29,492 bases of DNA. It comes from Anaerolineaceae bacterium UBA5838. Its GTDB lineage: Bacteria > Chloroflexota > Anaerolineae > Anaerolineales > Anaerolineaceae. The notes under the pieces are model-generated. The model was given only the letters and a program-made list of their open reading frames with translations, searched no databases and was not told the DNA's origin. The DNA lies in NCBI GenBank assembly GCA_002432795.1, contig DJGU01000088.1:1-29492 (forward strand), in the 5' to 3' direction. The position numbers were made by a program, and so were the translations under genes. Below, piece after piece: positions 9,901-17,740 of this stretch (the first letter of the stretch is position 1; every line of letters starts with the position of its first letter).

Positions 9901-10123
9901 CGCGGATAGTGATTTCGGGAAAGGGCTTGAATTTAGCAACCGCCTGGTCAGGCAGGAGCCGCTTTTGGAAGTGGGATATCAGTACCAGATGCGGATCTAT
10001 CATGCCCTGGGGAATATCAGCATGGTGCGCAAAGTCTATAACCAGGCAGTGGATGTTGGTCGCAAAATGTATGGTGCAGAGTCAGATGATCTGCGCACCC
10101 TGTTTCTTGAGCTTACAGGCTAA
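6923..10123 (+). CDS. MalT-like STAND ATPase with C-terminal BTAD/SARP-type DNA-binding region
   Basis: This is a large cytoplasmic signal-transduction ATPase and likely transcription activator of 1066 residues. The N-terminal NTPase resembles MalT: P-loop AETGYGKTT (44-52), Walker B-like LFVMDDFQSL and the LSRTQPEF segment. A long helical repeat region (about residues 380-800, TPR-like, for example ANFNLALEYYRTAQRLYQ) follows. From about residue 823 there is a winged-helix part (SLNLFGGFEARKG, then KARQLLQALTVN and LAVLFWPDADESTAANNFK), followed by a bacterial transcriptional activator (BTAD) helical domain to the end. MalT itself ends in a LuxR helix-turn-helix; here the SARP-style end replaces it. 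STAND proteins of this build usually respond to a small ligand. It stands alone upstream of the metabolic operon at 10284, which is its most obvious target, but this is inferred from position. Confidence 0.88.
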   Translation: MTHQNQIILSQLTPPAQKSSILDRPRVLHLMKQSLDYPLTILVAETGYGKTTSALSLIKSVKLPFFWYTISRNERDPRLFLTYLCSAFNQQGYKIGLPALRVLEDSDLDLQECLITLINSITSLFNEDALFVMDDFQSLNDSDEILGMMNWFIEHLPANLHVMILSRTQPEFPSINKWRVKGRLLEIDKDSLSFSAEETDQLYRSTYQLNLPKDDLARLHQRTEGWAIGLQVVWQSIRALPGIPLGSLLEEENDSSLGNLFEYLADEVLDMQSEEQQDFLVRTSVLQFLDSDTCDFLLDRQNSADTLCELYRSGLFIEQLKPDVFRYHHIFREFLLSRLSKDEELKKGLHRKLASYFSAHHYWEQAISHLIYAGDFARLRQILDEVGDRLLQSGLKQSVRYWLGKLPAEEMSHYPYGNYLLGEVERTEANFNLALEYYRTAQRLYQNLGNVWGVSLALRGQAQVYLDTLRPVNADQLLDRALELLDPVEYPLEVSGLLTQIAENQVNQGATTEAEKSLQKARQLSPKYAEAQAYIEARLLLRTGRLEEGLQLLGKLELGTADQRLARPQRFHREATLLLSLYYSLMGEYVSARQYAQKGLQVSRQLQAKYVEAVAKIRLGHALQLDLTQGLDAHGVLEIRSLYEFAIENVDIVRIHVEPLWGLCRLVGYAGNLEEAKRIGDQALLIAGNAGDEWKGLLVRISLGAGLALGGEFEAAGNILSVAESLAKKLNDDLASAAALLWEAYTADKQGYKSSALLFLEQGLELVQRHQYQFLLTRNTLLGPDDPFTFYPLVLRAREMGLQPELISQILSDLPHSVSNYHPGYTLSLNLFGGFEARKGKHLIPAEQWKRDKARQLLQALTVNFEKGMNKEQLAVLFWPDADESTAANNFKVTLNALNQTLEPHRPPRETAQFVIRNGEQYQLNQQMKINLDTDQFEKLALSPQIKDKERALVLYRGKLLEGEQLQEAFMPEMQYYHRLYLDCLSQVIEAAIADSDFGKGLEFSNRLVRQEPLLEVGYQYQMRIYHALGNISMVRKVYNQAVDVGRKMYGAESDDLRTLFLELTG

Positions 10124-10192
10124 TGGGGTGACCTTGATCAAATTTTCCATTTACCCTGTAGATCCCAAAAAAACTTTACTTTGACTTGTTTT

Positions 10193-10208
10193 GTTACCGA
10201 TTTGTAAC
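10193..10208. promoter_or_regulatory. Candidate operator, GTTAC-N6-GTAAC
   Basis: A short inverted repeat, GTTAC (10193-10197) and GTAAC (10204-10208), lies in the 160-base gap before the dehydrogenase gene and just after a TTGACT at 10181-10186 that could be a -35 box. The gap follows the STAND/BTAD regulator gene. Function is inferred only from position. Confidence 0.3.
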
Positions 10209-10283
10209 CCCGAATCAGTAAACTAAGAACACTGGGTATTTCCGTTATTATTTCTGCTTAAAAATTGAATAAAGGAGACTGGA

Positions 10284-11048
10284 ATGCGTTTGCAAGATAA
10301 AGTTTGTATCATCACCGGTGGTGCCGCTGGAATAGGCAAAGCGACAGCTGAAAAATTTGCTGCCGAAGGCGCAAAAGTATTGATCTGCGATGTGAATGAG
10401 GAAGCTGGCAAAGCATTGGCTGAGCAACTGGGCAATGACGCCAGCTTTTGGAAAGTCAATGTGGTCAATCGCCAGGAAGTCCAGGTGTGGATTGATGAAG
10501 TTGCCGCGAAGTATGGCAGGATTGATGTTTTGATCAACAATGCCGGCATCACGCGCGACAGCCAGTTCGTCAAGTTTAAGCAGGGTGAAGTGGTTGGACA
10601 GATGGGTGAGGATGCCTTTGATGCTGTGATAGCGGTCAATCTGAAGGGTGTTTTCAACTGCACCCAGGCTGTGGTGCCCTATATGATCAAGCAGGGCGGT
10701 GGTGCAATCGTGAGTGCCTCCAGCGTGGTGGGCTTATATGGAAATTTCGGTCAGACCAATTACGCCGCCACCAAGTTTGCGGTTATCGGCATGACCAAAA
10801 CCTGGGCAAGAGAACTGGGAAAATACCAGATCCGCGTCAACGCGGTTGCTCCCGGCTTCATCCTGACGGAAATGGTTCAGAAGATGCCCGAGAATGTGCT
10901 CGCCGGAATGGCATCAAACACCCCCTTGAAACGGCTTGGAAAACCCGAAGAGGTAGCCAATGTTTACGCTTGGTTGGCAAGTGACGAGGCGTCTTATATT
11001 CACGGAGCGGTTATCAGCGTGGATGGCGGTATTGTTTTGGGTACATAG
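10284..11048 (+). CDS. Short-chain dehydrogenase/reductase, 3-oxoacyl reductase (FabG/PhaB) type
   Basis: A cytosolic NAD(P)-dependent reductase, 254 residues. The Rossmann motif TGGAAGIG (11-18), NNAG (85-88) and the catalytic set N119, S147, Y160 and K164 (YAATK) are all present, as is the terminal DGGIVLG typical of classical SDRs. Relatives reduce 3-oxoacyl-ACP or acetoacetyl-CoA, but the family is broad. AAAGGAG at 10272-10278 precedes the start. It opens the operon that continues with KAS III-like, CoA-transferase and thiolase genes, so a 3-oxo/3-hydroxy acyl substrate is the most likely one. Confidence 0.9.
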   Translation: MRLQDKVCIITGGAAGIGKATAEKFAAEGAKVLICDVNEEAGKALAEQLGNDASFWKVNVVNRQEVQVWIDEVAAKYGRIDVLINNAGITRDSQFVKFKQGEVVGQMGEDAFDAVIAVNLKGVFNCTQAVVPYMIKQGGGAIVSASSVVGLYGNFGQTNYAATKFAVIGMTKTWARELGKYQIRVNAVAPGFILTEMVQKMPENVLAGMASNTPLKRLGKPEEVANVYAWLASDEASYIHGAVISVDGGIVLGT

Positions 11049-11100
11049 TTGCCCCTTCTTCTATATGGATGAGCAATTATTTACTGAAAGGAAATAAAAC

Positions 11101-12108
11101 ATGACACGTTACGCGACAATTTTAGGAACCGGGATGTACATTCCCGAAAACGAAATCAGCAATGAAACTTTCGCTCAATGGATGGGTGAGGTCAGCCCAA
11201 AACTGGCTGAGGTTGTTGGCAAATTTGAACTCAGCAGCGGTATCAAAACACGCTTTTATGCCCCGGATGACTGGGCTACTTCTGACCTGGCTACAGAAGC
11301 AGGGAAAGCAGCCATTGCTGATGCCGGTTTGACACCCGAGGATATCGACCTGGTAATTGTGGGTACGGACAGTCCGGATTACATCACCCCTGCAACATCG
11401 GTTGTGACTCAATACAAGCTTGGTTGTGTCAACGCCGGCACATGGGATGTTGGATGCGCCTGCGCCTCCTTCCCAACGGCTTTGACTCAGGCAGCAGGTT
11501 TGATTTCCACTAACCCGCATCTGAAATACATTCTTGTGATCGGCGCCTACATGATGCATAAACTCTCCGACTACAAACACGACGTGTCTGCGTTCTTTTA
11601 TGGCGATGGTGCTGGTGCAGCGATTGTTGGCGCGTCCGACAAGCCTGGTTTTGTGTCCTCCTCGATCAAAGCTGACGGGTCGTATCATAAGAACTGGGGA
11701 ATTTACTCTGGTGGAACCTATGAACCAGCCACGGTCGAGAGTGTTGAAGCCGGGCGCACCAAGGTAAAACTGGTCACACCCTTCCCTGCATCTGTAAATC
11801 ACGAAGGCTGGCCTGCCCGCGTGCGCGAATGCGCTGCCAATGGTGGGTTTGAGGTGAGCGAGATTGATCATATCATCTTCACCCAGGTGAACGTGAACAG
11901 CATCAAGCTGGTCATGGAAAATCTTGGTTTGCCGGTTGAAAAAGCGCATTATGTGATGGACAAGTGGGGCTACATGGGTTCTGCCTGTTTGCCGATTGCT
12001 TTCCATGACGCCGTGAAGTTGGGCAAGATCACTTCCGGTATGCGCGTAGTCTTTTGCGGATCTGGTGTAGGCTACAACCAGGCAGCTACCTGTTTTATCA
12101 TGCCTTAA
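11101..12108 (+). CDS. KAS III/HMG-CoA synthase-like protein with altered active site
   Basis: A thiolase-superfamily protein of 335 residues, closest in layout to FabH (KAS III) and archaeal HMG-CoA synthase. The nucleophile region WDVGCACASF matches the FabH cysteine loop and puts the catalytic Cys at 121. The usual FabH histidine motif (PHQAN) reads FTQVN here, with Thr261 in the His place, and the asparagine motif (GNTSAAS) reads GYMGSAC, with Tyr291 in the Asn place. The decarboxylating Cys-His-Asn triad is therefore broken, so ordinary fatty-acid initiation is unlikely. Its operon also encodes an SCP-x-type thiolase and a DUF35 protein. These three families form the archaeal thiolase/HMGCS/DUF35 complex and the PhlA-PhlC-PhlB C-acyltransferase. 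A structural or acyl-transfer role in such a complex is inferred. Confidence 0.8.
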   Translation: MTRYATILGTGMYIPENEISNETFAQWMGEVSPKLAEVVGKFELSSGIKTRFYAPDDWATSDLATEAGKAAIADAGLTPEDIDLVIVGTDSPDYITPATSVVTQYKLGCVNAGTWDVGCACASFPTALTQAAGLISTNPHLKYILVIGAYMMHKLSDYKHDVSAFFYGDGAGAAIVGASDKPGFVSSSIKADGSYHKNWGIYSGGTYEPATVESVEAGRTKVKLVTPFPASVNHEGWPARVRECAANGGFEVSEIDHIIFTQVNVNSIKLVMENLGLPVEKAHYVMDKWGYMGSACLPIAFHDAVKLGKITSGMRVVFCGSGVGYNQAATCFIMP

Positions 12109-12121
12109 TGGAGGCTGGGTC

Positions 12122-13441
12122 GTGAGCTGGCAAGAGGAATATAAAAGTAAATTGATCAGCATGACCGAGGCGATGGCTTTGGTCCAATCGGGCATGACGC
12201 TTTCGATCGGCATTGCTGCCTCTGAGCCAGTGGGCATGCTCGAGGAATTAGCCAGGCAGGCTGACCGACTGCAAGATATTACCACTTGGACCTGTTTACC
12301 CATGCGCCCCTATGACATTTTCATGAAACCGGAGATGGAGGGGCGCTTTTTCAATGAAAACTGGTTTTACGGTGCGCCGGATCGTGCTGTGCATGGGGAA
12401 GGGCGGGTTTCGTACACACCCAACAACCTGCATCAAGCCGGGATCGATAAACTGTTGGGGCGGGGCGGTCGGCTCGACATGATGCTGGGTGTCTGCACAC
12501 CTCCCAATGCGGAAGGCTTAGTTTCGCTATCGATGGGTGCTGTGGTGGAACGGGAAATGATCGATGCCGCAGATATGGTTATCCTGGAAGTCAACCGCAA
12601 CCTGCCCTGGACTGATGGCGATGTGGTCATACCGATTTCGTTGGTGGATCACTTTGTCGAACATGACAGCCCTCTCGTGCAGGTGCCCCAGGCGGAACCC
12701 AATGAGATCGATCAGCAAATTGGCGCGTATGTGGCCGAATTTATCGATGACGGCTGTACCGTCCAATTGGGAATTGGTGGCACGCCAACTGCCATTGCAA
12801 ATTTCATCTCCGATCGCAAACATCTCGGGATCCACTCCGAACTTTTTGTTGATGGTGTTTATACCTTATGGAAGGCTGGGGCAGCCGACAACAGTCGGAA
12901 AACGTTGCACCCGGGCAAGTTTGTGGCGACCTTCGCCATCGGCACACAACCTTTGTACGATTGGATGAACGAAAGCCCGGACGTGCTTTTGATGCGCGGG
13001 AGTTACGTGAATAATCCTTACGTCATCGCCCAAAACTACAAGATGATCAGCATCAACACAGCCATCCAGGTGGATATACTGGGGCAGGTTTGTTCCCAGA
13101 GCCTTGGCACGCGCCAGTTCAGCGGCACCGGTGGTCAGCTCGATACGCACCGCGGGGCGCAAATGTCGCAAGGCGGAAAGGGCATCATTGCTCTGCGTTC
13201 GACGGCGAAGAATGGCACCATTTCGACGATAGTGCCGACGTTGGCACCAGGCGCAGGGGTAACCGTCCCCAGCCAGGATGTCGACACAATCGTGACTGAG
13301 TACGGCAGTGCCCAATTGCGCGGTTTGTCGGTCAAGAAGCGCATGGAAGCCCTGATCAGGATCGCGCATCCAGATTTCAGGGAGTCAATCCGGGAAGAGT
13401 GCCACCGACTGGGCATCGTTCCCGATAAACAGTTCTTTTAA
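12122..13441 (+). CDS. Acetyl-CoA hydrolase/4-hydroxybutyrate CoA-transferase family protein
   Basis: A family I CoA-transferase, 439 residues, moving CoA between a carboxylic acid and an acyl-CoA through a glutamyl-CoA intermediate. The glycine loop GIGGTPTAI (217-225) and the glutamate motif HSELFVDG, with catalytic Glu240, are both present, and the length fits the Cat2/4-hydroxybutyrate CoA-transferase group. It starts with GTG at 12122, with GGAGG at 12110-12114, only 13 bases after the previous stop. In this operon it probably activates an imported acid at the expense of acetyl-CoA or a similar donor. The exact acid is not visible from the sequence. Confidence 0.88.
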   Translation: MSWQEEYKSKLISMTEAMALVQSGMTLSIGIAASEPVGMLEELARQADRLQDITTWTCLPMRPYDIFMKPEMEGRFFNENWFYGAPDRAVHGEGRVSYTPNNLHQAGIDKLLGRGGRLDMMLGVCTPPNAEGLVSLSMGAVVEREMIDAADMVILEVNRNLPWTDGDVVIPISLVDHFVEHDSPLVQVPQAEPNEIDQQIGAYVAEFIDDGCTVQLGIGGTPTAIANFISDRKHLGIHSELFVDGVYTLWKAGAADNSRKTLHPGKFVATFAIGTQPLYDWMNESPDVLLMRGSYVNNPYVIAQNYKMISINTAIQVDILGQVCSQSLGTRQFSGTGGQLDTHRGAQMSQGGKGIIALRSTAKNGTISTIVPTLAPGAGVTVPSQDVDTIVTEYGSAQLRGLSVKKRMEALIRIAHPDFRESIREECHRLGIVPDKQFF

Positions 13442-13452
13442 CAGGAGTAAAG

Positions 13453-13770
13453 ATGGATAAATCAATACTTGGCAAGTGGACCCAGACTGAAGATCAGTCT
13501 TACCCCGGTTTGTTCTTCCTGTTTCTCGAGGATGGCAGTTTTGAAGCACGTTATGACGCCCTGGGGATTGTATCGAGCGGCACCTGGCAGGCAGATAAAG
13601 GTCTGATTGACATGGACCAGCAGAAACACACCTTTGGTTTGGTCGGGAAGTATGAAGGCCGCTACGAGATAGATGGCAATCTGCTCAGAATGAATTTGGT
13701 AGCTGCTGGTGGGCATGCCAGACCAACAGACCTCCAGGGAGCCGTCACCTATTTAAAGGAAGAAGCGTAA
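13453..13770 (+). CDS. Small beta-rich (lipocalin-like) protein of unknown function
   Basis: A 105-residue protein with no signal peptide or membrane segment, so probably cytosolic. It opens with LGKWTQTED, followed by alternating strands (FFLFLEDGSFEARYDA, SGTWQADKG, GRYEIDGNLLRMNL), a pattern seen in lipocalin-like and similar small barrel domains that test a 'GxW' start. I do not recognise a named family. AGGAG at 13444-13448 gives a good start, and the gene lies 11 bases after the CoA-transferase and 3 bases before the thiolase, so it belongs to the operon. A ligand-binding or accessory role for the thiolase complex is a guess. Confidence 0.75.
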   Translation: MDKSILGKWTQTEDQSYPGLFFLFLEDGSFEARYDALGIVSSGTWQADKGLIDMDQQKHTFGLVGKYEGRYEIDGNLLRMNLVAAGGHARPTDLQGAVTYLKEEA

Positions 13771-13773
13771 TCT

Positions 13774-15036
13774 ATGGCGAAGAAATTATCGCGCGGCGTA
13801 GCTGTGGTTGGAGTGGGGATGAGCAAGTTTGGGGTATTCCCTGAGAAAACCTCCCGTGATTTATTTGTGGAGGCTTTTCAGGAACTGCGGCAGAGCGTTC
13901 AGAAGGGTTTTGACCCAAAAGATATCGAAGCATTCTACATGGGAAACTTTAGCTCTGACCATTTTGAGAATCAAGCGCACCTGGCACCGATTGTGGCAAG
14001 TTGGGTTGGGATTTCACCGGTAGAAAGTACCCGAATTGAAGATGCCTGCGCCAGCAGTGGTGTAGCTTTGCGGCAGGGCGTGCTGGCAATTGCTTCGGGG
14101 AATGTTGATGTAGTACTGGTGGGAGGCTTGGAAAAGATGACCGACCTGCCAGGGGCAAAGGTTACAGACACATTAGCTCTGGCAGCTGACTCAATGTTTG
14201 AGATCCCAGCCGGTTTCACCTTCCCGGGTTTTTATGCCGCGATGGCAACCGCCTATCTTGACAAGTACAATGCTGATCCTGACGCTCTCTTGCGTGTTGG
14301 CATTAAGAACCACGAAAACGGAGCTTTGAATGAGAAAGCTCAGTTTAATCAATCAATCAAAGATGTCATGCTCGGCAAGCAGCGCAAAGCTGAGCAGAAA
14401 GGTTTGCCAATTCCCCAATGGGACGACGAAATGGCTTTCCTCAAGGATCCAAAAGCAAACCTGATGATCGCCTGGCCGCTTCGTCTTTTTGATTGTTCTC
14501 CGGTATCGGATGGAGCAGCGGCTGTGCTGCTGGTGAGCGAGGAGCTGGCTGAAAAATTTACGGATGAGCCGATCTTTGTGGTGGGCTCAGGTCAGGCAAG
14601 CGATGGCGCATTGGCTGAGAGAGCCTCTCTAAGTGACATCCCCGCCGCAGCGAAAGCCTCAAAGCGTGCTTATGAGATGGCAGGCTTGACCCCGGATGAC
14701 ATCGACTTCGCGGAAGTTCACGACTGCTTTACGATCGCTGAAATCATGGCAACTGAAGATCTGGGCTTCTTCCCCCGAGGAGAAGGTTGGAAAGCAGCCA
14801 TGCAGGGTCAAACCGCGCGTGATGGAAGCCACCCGATCAACACCAGTGGTGGATTGAAATCCAAGGGTCATCCTGTGGGCGCCTCTGGAGTAGGGCAGGT
14901 GGTGGAAGTTTGGAAGCAGATGCACGGTCTGGCGGGTGAACGCCAGTTGCGCGGCAAACTCCGACATGCCCTGACCCACAACGTGGGCGGAACCGGGCAG
15001 ACCTGCGTGGTGCACATTTTCGAAAAGAGGAACTAA
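13774..15036 (+). CDS. SCP-x-type thiolase (acetyl-CoA acetyltransferase family)
   Basis: A thiolase of 420 residues that makes or cleaves 3-oxoacyl-CoA. The acylated cysteine is C92 in EDACASSG. The SCP2-type motif EVHDCF gives H316 and C318, and SGGLKSKGHPVGASG gives H366. The classical C-terminal CxGG cysteine is replaced by HNVGGTG, as is normal for the SCP-x class, in which the HDCF cysteine does that job. All catalytic residues are therefore present. Bacterial and archaeal members of this class often need a DUF35 partner, and one follows after a single base. Together with the KAS III-like gene, this suggests a multi-subunit complex, as with PhlC. Confidence 0.9.
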   Translation: MAKKLSRGVAVVGVGMSKFGVFPEKTSRDLFVEAFQELRQSVQKGFDPKDIEAFYMGNFSSDHFENQAHLAPIVASWVGISPVESTRIEDACASSGVALRQGVLAIASGNVDVVLVGGLEKMTDLPGAKVTDTLALAADSMFEIPAGFTFPGFYAAMATAYLDKYNADPDALLRVGIKNHENGALNEKAQFNQSIKDVMLGKQRKAEQKGLPIPQWDDEMAFLKDPKANLMIAWPLRLFDCSPVSDGAAAVLLVSEELAEKFTDEPIFVVGSGQASDGALAERASLSDIPAAAKASKRAYEMAGLTPDDIDFAEVHDCFTIAEIMATEDLGFFPRGEGWKAAMQGQTARDGSHPINTSGGLKSKGHPVGASGVGQVVEVWKQMHGLAGERQLRGKLRHALTHNVGGTGQTCVVHIFEKRN

Positions 15037-15037
15037 G

Positions 15038-15454
15038 ATGACAAACCAGGCCTTGCACGCTAAAGCTTTCAACCAGGCAATTGCGGAAGACCAACTTATC
15101 GGTTCTCATTGCCTTGTTTGCGGCAATATCTCGATTCCCCAACGGCAAATTTGTTCCAACTGCCATTCCGACCAGGTGGAACGCATCCAGATGGATGGGA
15201 AAGGTACCCTGGCGGCATTTACGGTGATTTATGTGCCCCCGACGAGTATGGCGGAAGCCGGCTACAACGCCAAAAACCCCTATTGTGTTGGGATAGTGGC
15301 GCTGGGGGAAGGTCCGCGTATCAGCGCGCAGATTATTGGTCTGGACCTCAGCGATCCGGAGACAATAAAAATTGGTTTGCCCCTCAAACAGACTTTTGTT
15401 GTCCGCGGTGAAGGGGAATTTGCCAAAAAATTCCTTGCGTTTGAACCTGCATAG
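15038..15454 (+). CDS. DUF35 Zn-ribbon/OB-fold protein, thiolase partner
   Basis: A 138-residue cytosolic protein with a rubredoxin-like zinc ribbon (C25, C28, C39, C42 in CLVCG and CSNCH), followed by an OB-fold (GKGTLAAFTVIYVPPT ... ISAQIIGLDL). Proteins of this family bind and bridge thiolase-type enzymes, as in the archaeal thiolase/HMG-CoA synthase complex and as PhlB in the DAPG acyltransferase; the zinc site is structural. It starts one base after the thiolase stop, which supports coupled synthesis in a fixed ratio. Confidence 0.92.
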   Translation: MTNQALHAKAFNQAIAEDQLIGSHCLVCGNISIPQRQICSNCHSDQVERIQMDGKGTLAAFTVIYVPPTSMAEAGYNAKNPYCVGIVALGEGPRISAQIIGLDLSDPETIKIGLPLKQTFVVRGEGEFAKKFLAFEPA

Positions 15455-15465
15455 GAGATCGTAAA

Positions 15466-16269
15466 ATGCCCAGGATAGCAGTCAACAACATCAACCTCTA
15501 CTATGAATTCCACGGACCCGAGGACGGGGAAGTGATTGTGCTATCCAACGGCATCATGATGAGCACTGCCAGCTGGTACTTCCAGACGCAGGCGCTTGCA
15601 AAGCACTTTCGCGTTCTATTGTATGATTGCAGAGGGATGTGGCAGTCAGACCACCCTGAAGGTCCTTACTCGATGGAATTGCATGCCGATGATCTGGCGG
15701 GTTTGCTGGATGCGCTCGGAATTGAAAAAGCCCACATCGCGGGCATTTCCTACGGTTCAGAAGTGAGCTTGGTTTTCGCCCTGCGATATCCTGAGAAGAC
15801 CAGGAGCCTCATGGTCATCGACGGTGTGTCCGAAGTGCCGCTGATGCTGAAACTGCAATCCTACCCGTGGAAGCTTGCAGGAGAACGCAATGATGCCGAT
15901 TTGCTCTTCCACACTTCGGTTTTCCTGAATTTTGGAGAGGAGTATCTGAAGAAAAGCGAGACTTTACTGCCTGCGGCGCACGCAAATTTTGCCAAATTGA
16001 ATCTGACATCTTTTGTGAAACTAATGGATGCTTTTACTTCGTACAACATCACTGACCAGTTAGGCCAGATAACTTGCCCAACTTTGATCGTGGTGGGGGA
16101 GGAAGACCAGATCAAGGGACGAAAAATGGCAGAAATTATGGTGGCGCGCATTCCTCAGGCAGAATATGTGGTTGTCCCCGGTGCAGGGCATGCGCTCTGC
16201 CTGGATAAACCCGAACCACTCAACACGCTGCTTTTGGGCTTTGTGTTGAAACATAGTGGGCGGGAGTAA
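15466..16269 (+). CDS. Alpha/beta hydrolase, 3-oxoadipate enol-lactonase-like
   Basis: A cytosolic serine hydrolase, 267 residues. The nucleophile elbow GISYG gives S95, followed by D214 in GEEDQIKG and H242 in GAGHALCLDKPE: a complete Ser-Asp-His triad. The oxyanion region reads LSNGIM instead of the usual HG. The fold resembles enol-lactonase, esterase and C-C hydrolase groups, which cannot be told apart here. AGGAG precedes ATG 15466, 11 bases after the DUF35 gene. In this operon it may hydrolyse an ester, lactone, acyl-CoA or beta-diketone intermediate. Confidence 0.85.
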   Translation: MPRIAVNNINLYYEFHGPEDGEVIVLSNGIMMSTASWYFQTQALAKHFRVLLYDCRGMWQSDHPEGPYSMELHADDLAGLLDALGIEKAHIAGISYGSEVSLVFALRYPEKTRSLMVIDGVSEVPLMLKLQSYPWKLAGERNDADLLFHTSVFLNFGEEYLKKSETLLPAAHANFAKLNLTSFVKLMDAFTSYNITDQLGQITCPTLIVVGEEDQIKGRKMAEIMVARIPQAEYVVVPGAGHALCLDKPEPLNTLLLGFVLKHSGRE

Positions 16270-16339
16270 CTTAATTGAGAAAGTCTGCGACAAAATTCGT
16301 CGCTGGCAATCATTAAACGACTAATAACAAGGAGAAAAA

Positions 16340-17731
16340 ATGAAAAAGTCGATATTTTTTGTAGTAGCCATGTTGCTCGTTGCGAGCATGGTCCTGGGCG
16401 CATGCGTCAAACCCGTTGAACCAACGCCCGAACCAACCCAAGAAGTTGTTGTGACAGAACCTCCAGTGGAAGAGACTGAGGAAGTTGTCGTGACAGAAGA
16501 AGTGACCGAAGAGCCTGTGGCTGAACTTGGTCCAGTGCTGAAAATCGGTCAGATTGGTATGATGTCTGGTCTGATGGCTCTTTATGGCATGCAGCAAGAG
16601 CGTGGTTTCCAATTGGGTTTGGAGTATATGGCCAACGGCAACTTTGACGATCAAGGTCGTCCGATTATTGCTGGTCGCCCGGTGGAAGTCATTGTAAAAG
16701 ATGACGAAGGTTCCCCTGAAAAAGCAGTCTCGCTTGCGCAGGAACTGATCGAAAAAGACGGTGTAGAAATTTTGCAAGGACCCGTTTCTTCCGCCTCCGC
16801 AGTCGCTCTGACCAATGTTGCGCTGGAAAACAAGATCATCCTGATGATTGACCCAGCTGCTTCCTCTTTCCCAACTGGTCCTAACTTCAACCCCTATGTC
16901 TTCCGCACTTCACGTACCAGCTTTGACGATACTCTCGTGATCGCAAAATACCTGGTCGAAAATGTCGGACCCGATTTTGCCCATATCTATGTGGACAACG
17001 CTTTTGGTCAGGGCTCCAACGTGGCACTGGCCTATGCTGTAGCCAAATATGGCGGGAACCTGATTGCTCCGGTAGCCGTGCCCTTTGAGACCACCGACTT
17101 TACTGCCTATATCCAGCAAGCAATGGATAGCGGCGCGCAGAATCTCTTCTTGACCTGGTCTGGAACAGGTTATGTGACCCTATTCCAGCAATTAACTGAC
17201 CTTGGCACGCTTGATTCCATGACCGTCGGTACTGGTTTTGGTGACAATGCTTCCTTTGCAGCCGTTTTTGGCAGCGCACTAGGTTCAACTGGTCTGAACG
17301 TCTACCACTGGACCGTTCCTGAGAATCCTGTCAATGACTGGATGGTTGAACGCCACGTCGAAGTTTTCAACGAATATCCTGATCTCTTCACTGCTGGTGG
17401 TTTTGCCTCCGCGATAGCCTTGGCTTCAGCTCTGGAAAAAACTGGTGGTGATGCCAGCGGTGACGCAATGATTGCTGCTCTGGAAGGTTTGATGTTTGAC
17501 GGTCCCAAAGGTACCTATTACATTCGTCCTGAAGATCACGTCTGTGAACAACCGATGAACATCCTCAAACTGGTCAATCTCGATCCAGACCTGGATAAAG
17601 ATGGTATCAATGAATATAAGTTCTTTGAAACCATCTACGTCTCCGAATATGATGAACTGGATGTCCCCTGCACCCTTGCAGGTGATTATGCAGCCCGCTG
17701 TGGTGATCTGACCGTCATGCCAGCTCCGTAA
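16340..17731 (+). CDS. Branched-chain amino acid-type ABC substrate-binding lipoprotein
   Basis: An extracytoplasmic binding protein of the LivK class (Peripla_BP_6), 463 residues. The lipobox VLGAC gives lipidated Cys22. A linker of about 35 residues rich in Pro, Thr, Glu and Val, with EVVVTE repeated, then tethers the binding domain. The domain starts at LKIGQIGMMSG and shows the family's DDEGSPEKAVSLAQELIEKDGV and GPVSSASAVALTNVA segments. AAGGAG at 16329-16334 supports the start. LivK relatives bind amino acids but also aromatic or short carboxylates, urea or amides. Because the gene follows an acyl-CoA operon directly, a carboxylate ligand seems likely. The matching ATPases and permeases lie downstream. 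Confidence 0.9.
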   Translation: MKKSIFFVVAMLLVASMVLGACVKPVEPTPEPTQEVVVTEPPVEETEEVVVTEEVTEEPVAELGPVLKIGQIGMMSGLMALYGMQQERGFQLGLEYMANGNFDDQGRPIIAGRPVEVIVKDDEGSPEKAVSLAQELIEKDGVEILQGPVSSASAVALTNVALENKIILMIDPAASSFPTGPNFNPYVFRTSRTSFDDTLVIAKYLVENVGPDFAHIYVDNAFGQGSNVALAYAVAKYGGNLIAPVAVPFETTDFTAYIQQAMDSGAQNLFLTWSGTGYVTLFQQLTDLGTLDSMTVGTGFGDNASFAAVFGSALGSTGLNVYHWTVPENPVNDWMVERHVEVFNEYPDLFTAGGFASAIALASALEKTGGDASGDAMIAALEGLMFDGPKGTYYIRPEDHVCEQPMNILKLVNLDPDLDKDGINEYKFFETIYVSEYDELDVPCTLAGDYAARCGDLTVMPAP

Positions 17732-17740
17732 ATAAGATTC

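Noticed and set aside
11101..12108. Simple call as FabH, fatty-acid initiation enzyme
   Set aside because: The His and Asn of the FabH triad are replaced, and no acpP, fabD or other fatty-acid genes are near.
11122..12303. Long minus-strand open frame (393 codons) opposite the KAS III-like gene
   Set aside because: It is fully opposite a well-conserved gene, has no family motif, and its composition (many Arg/His/Cys) is that of a shadow frame.
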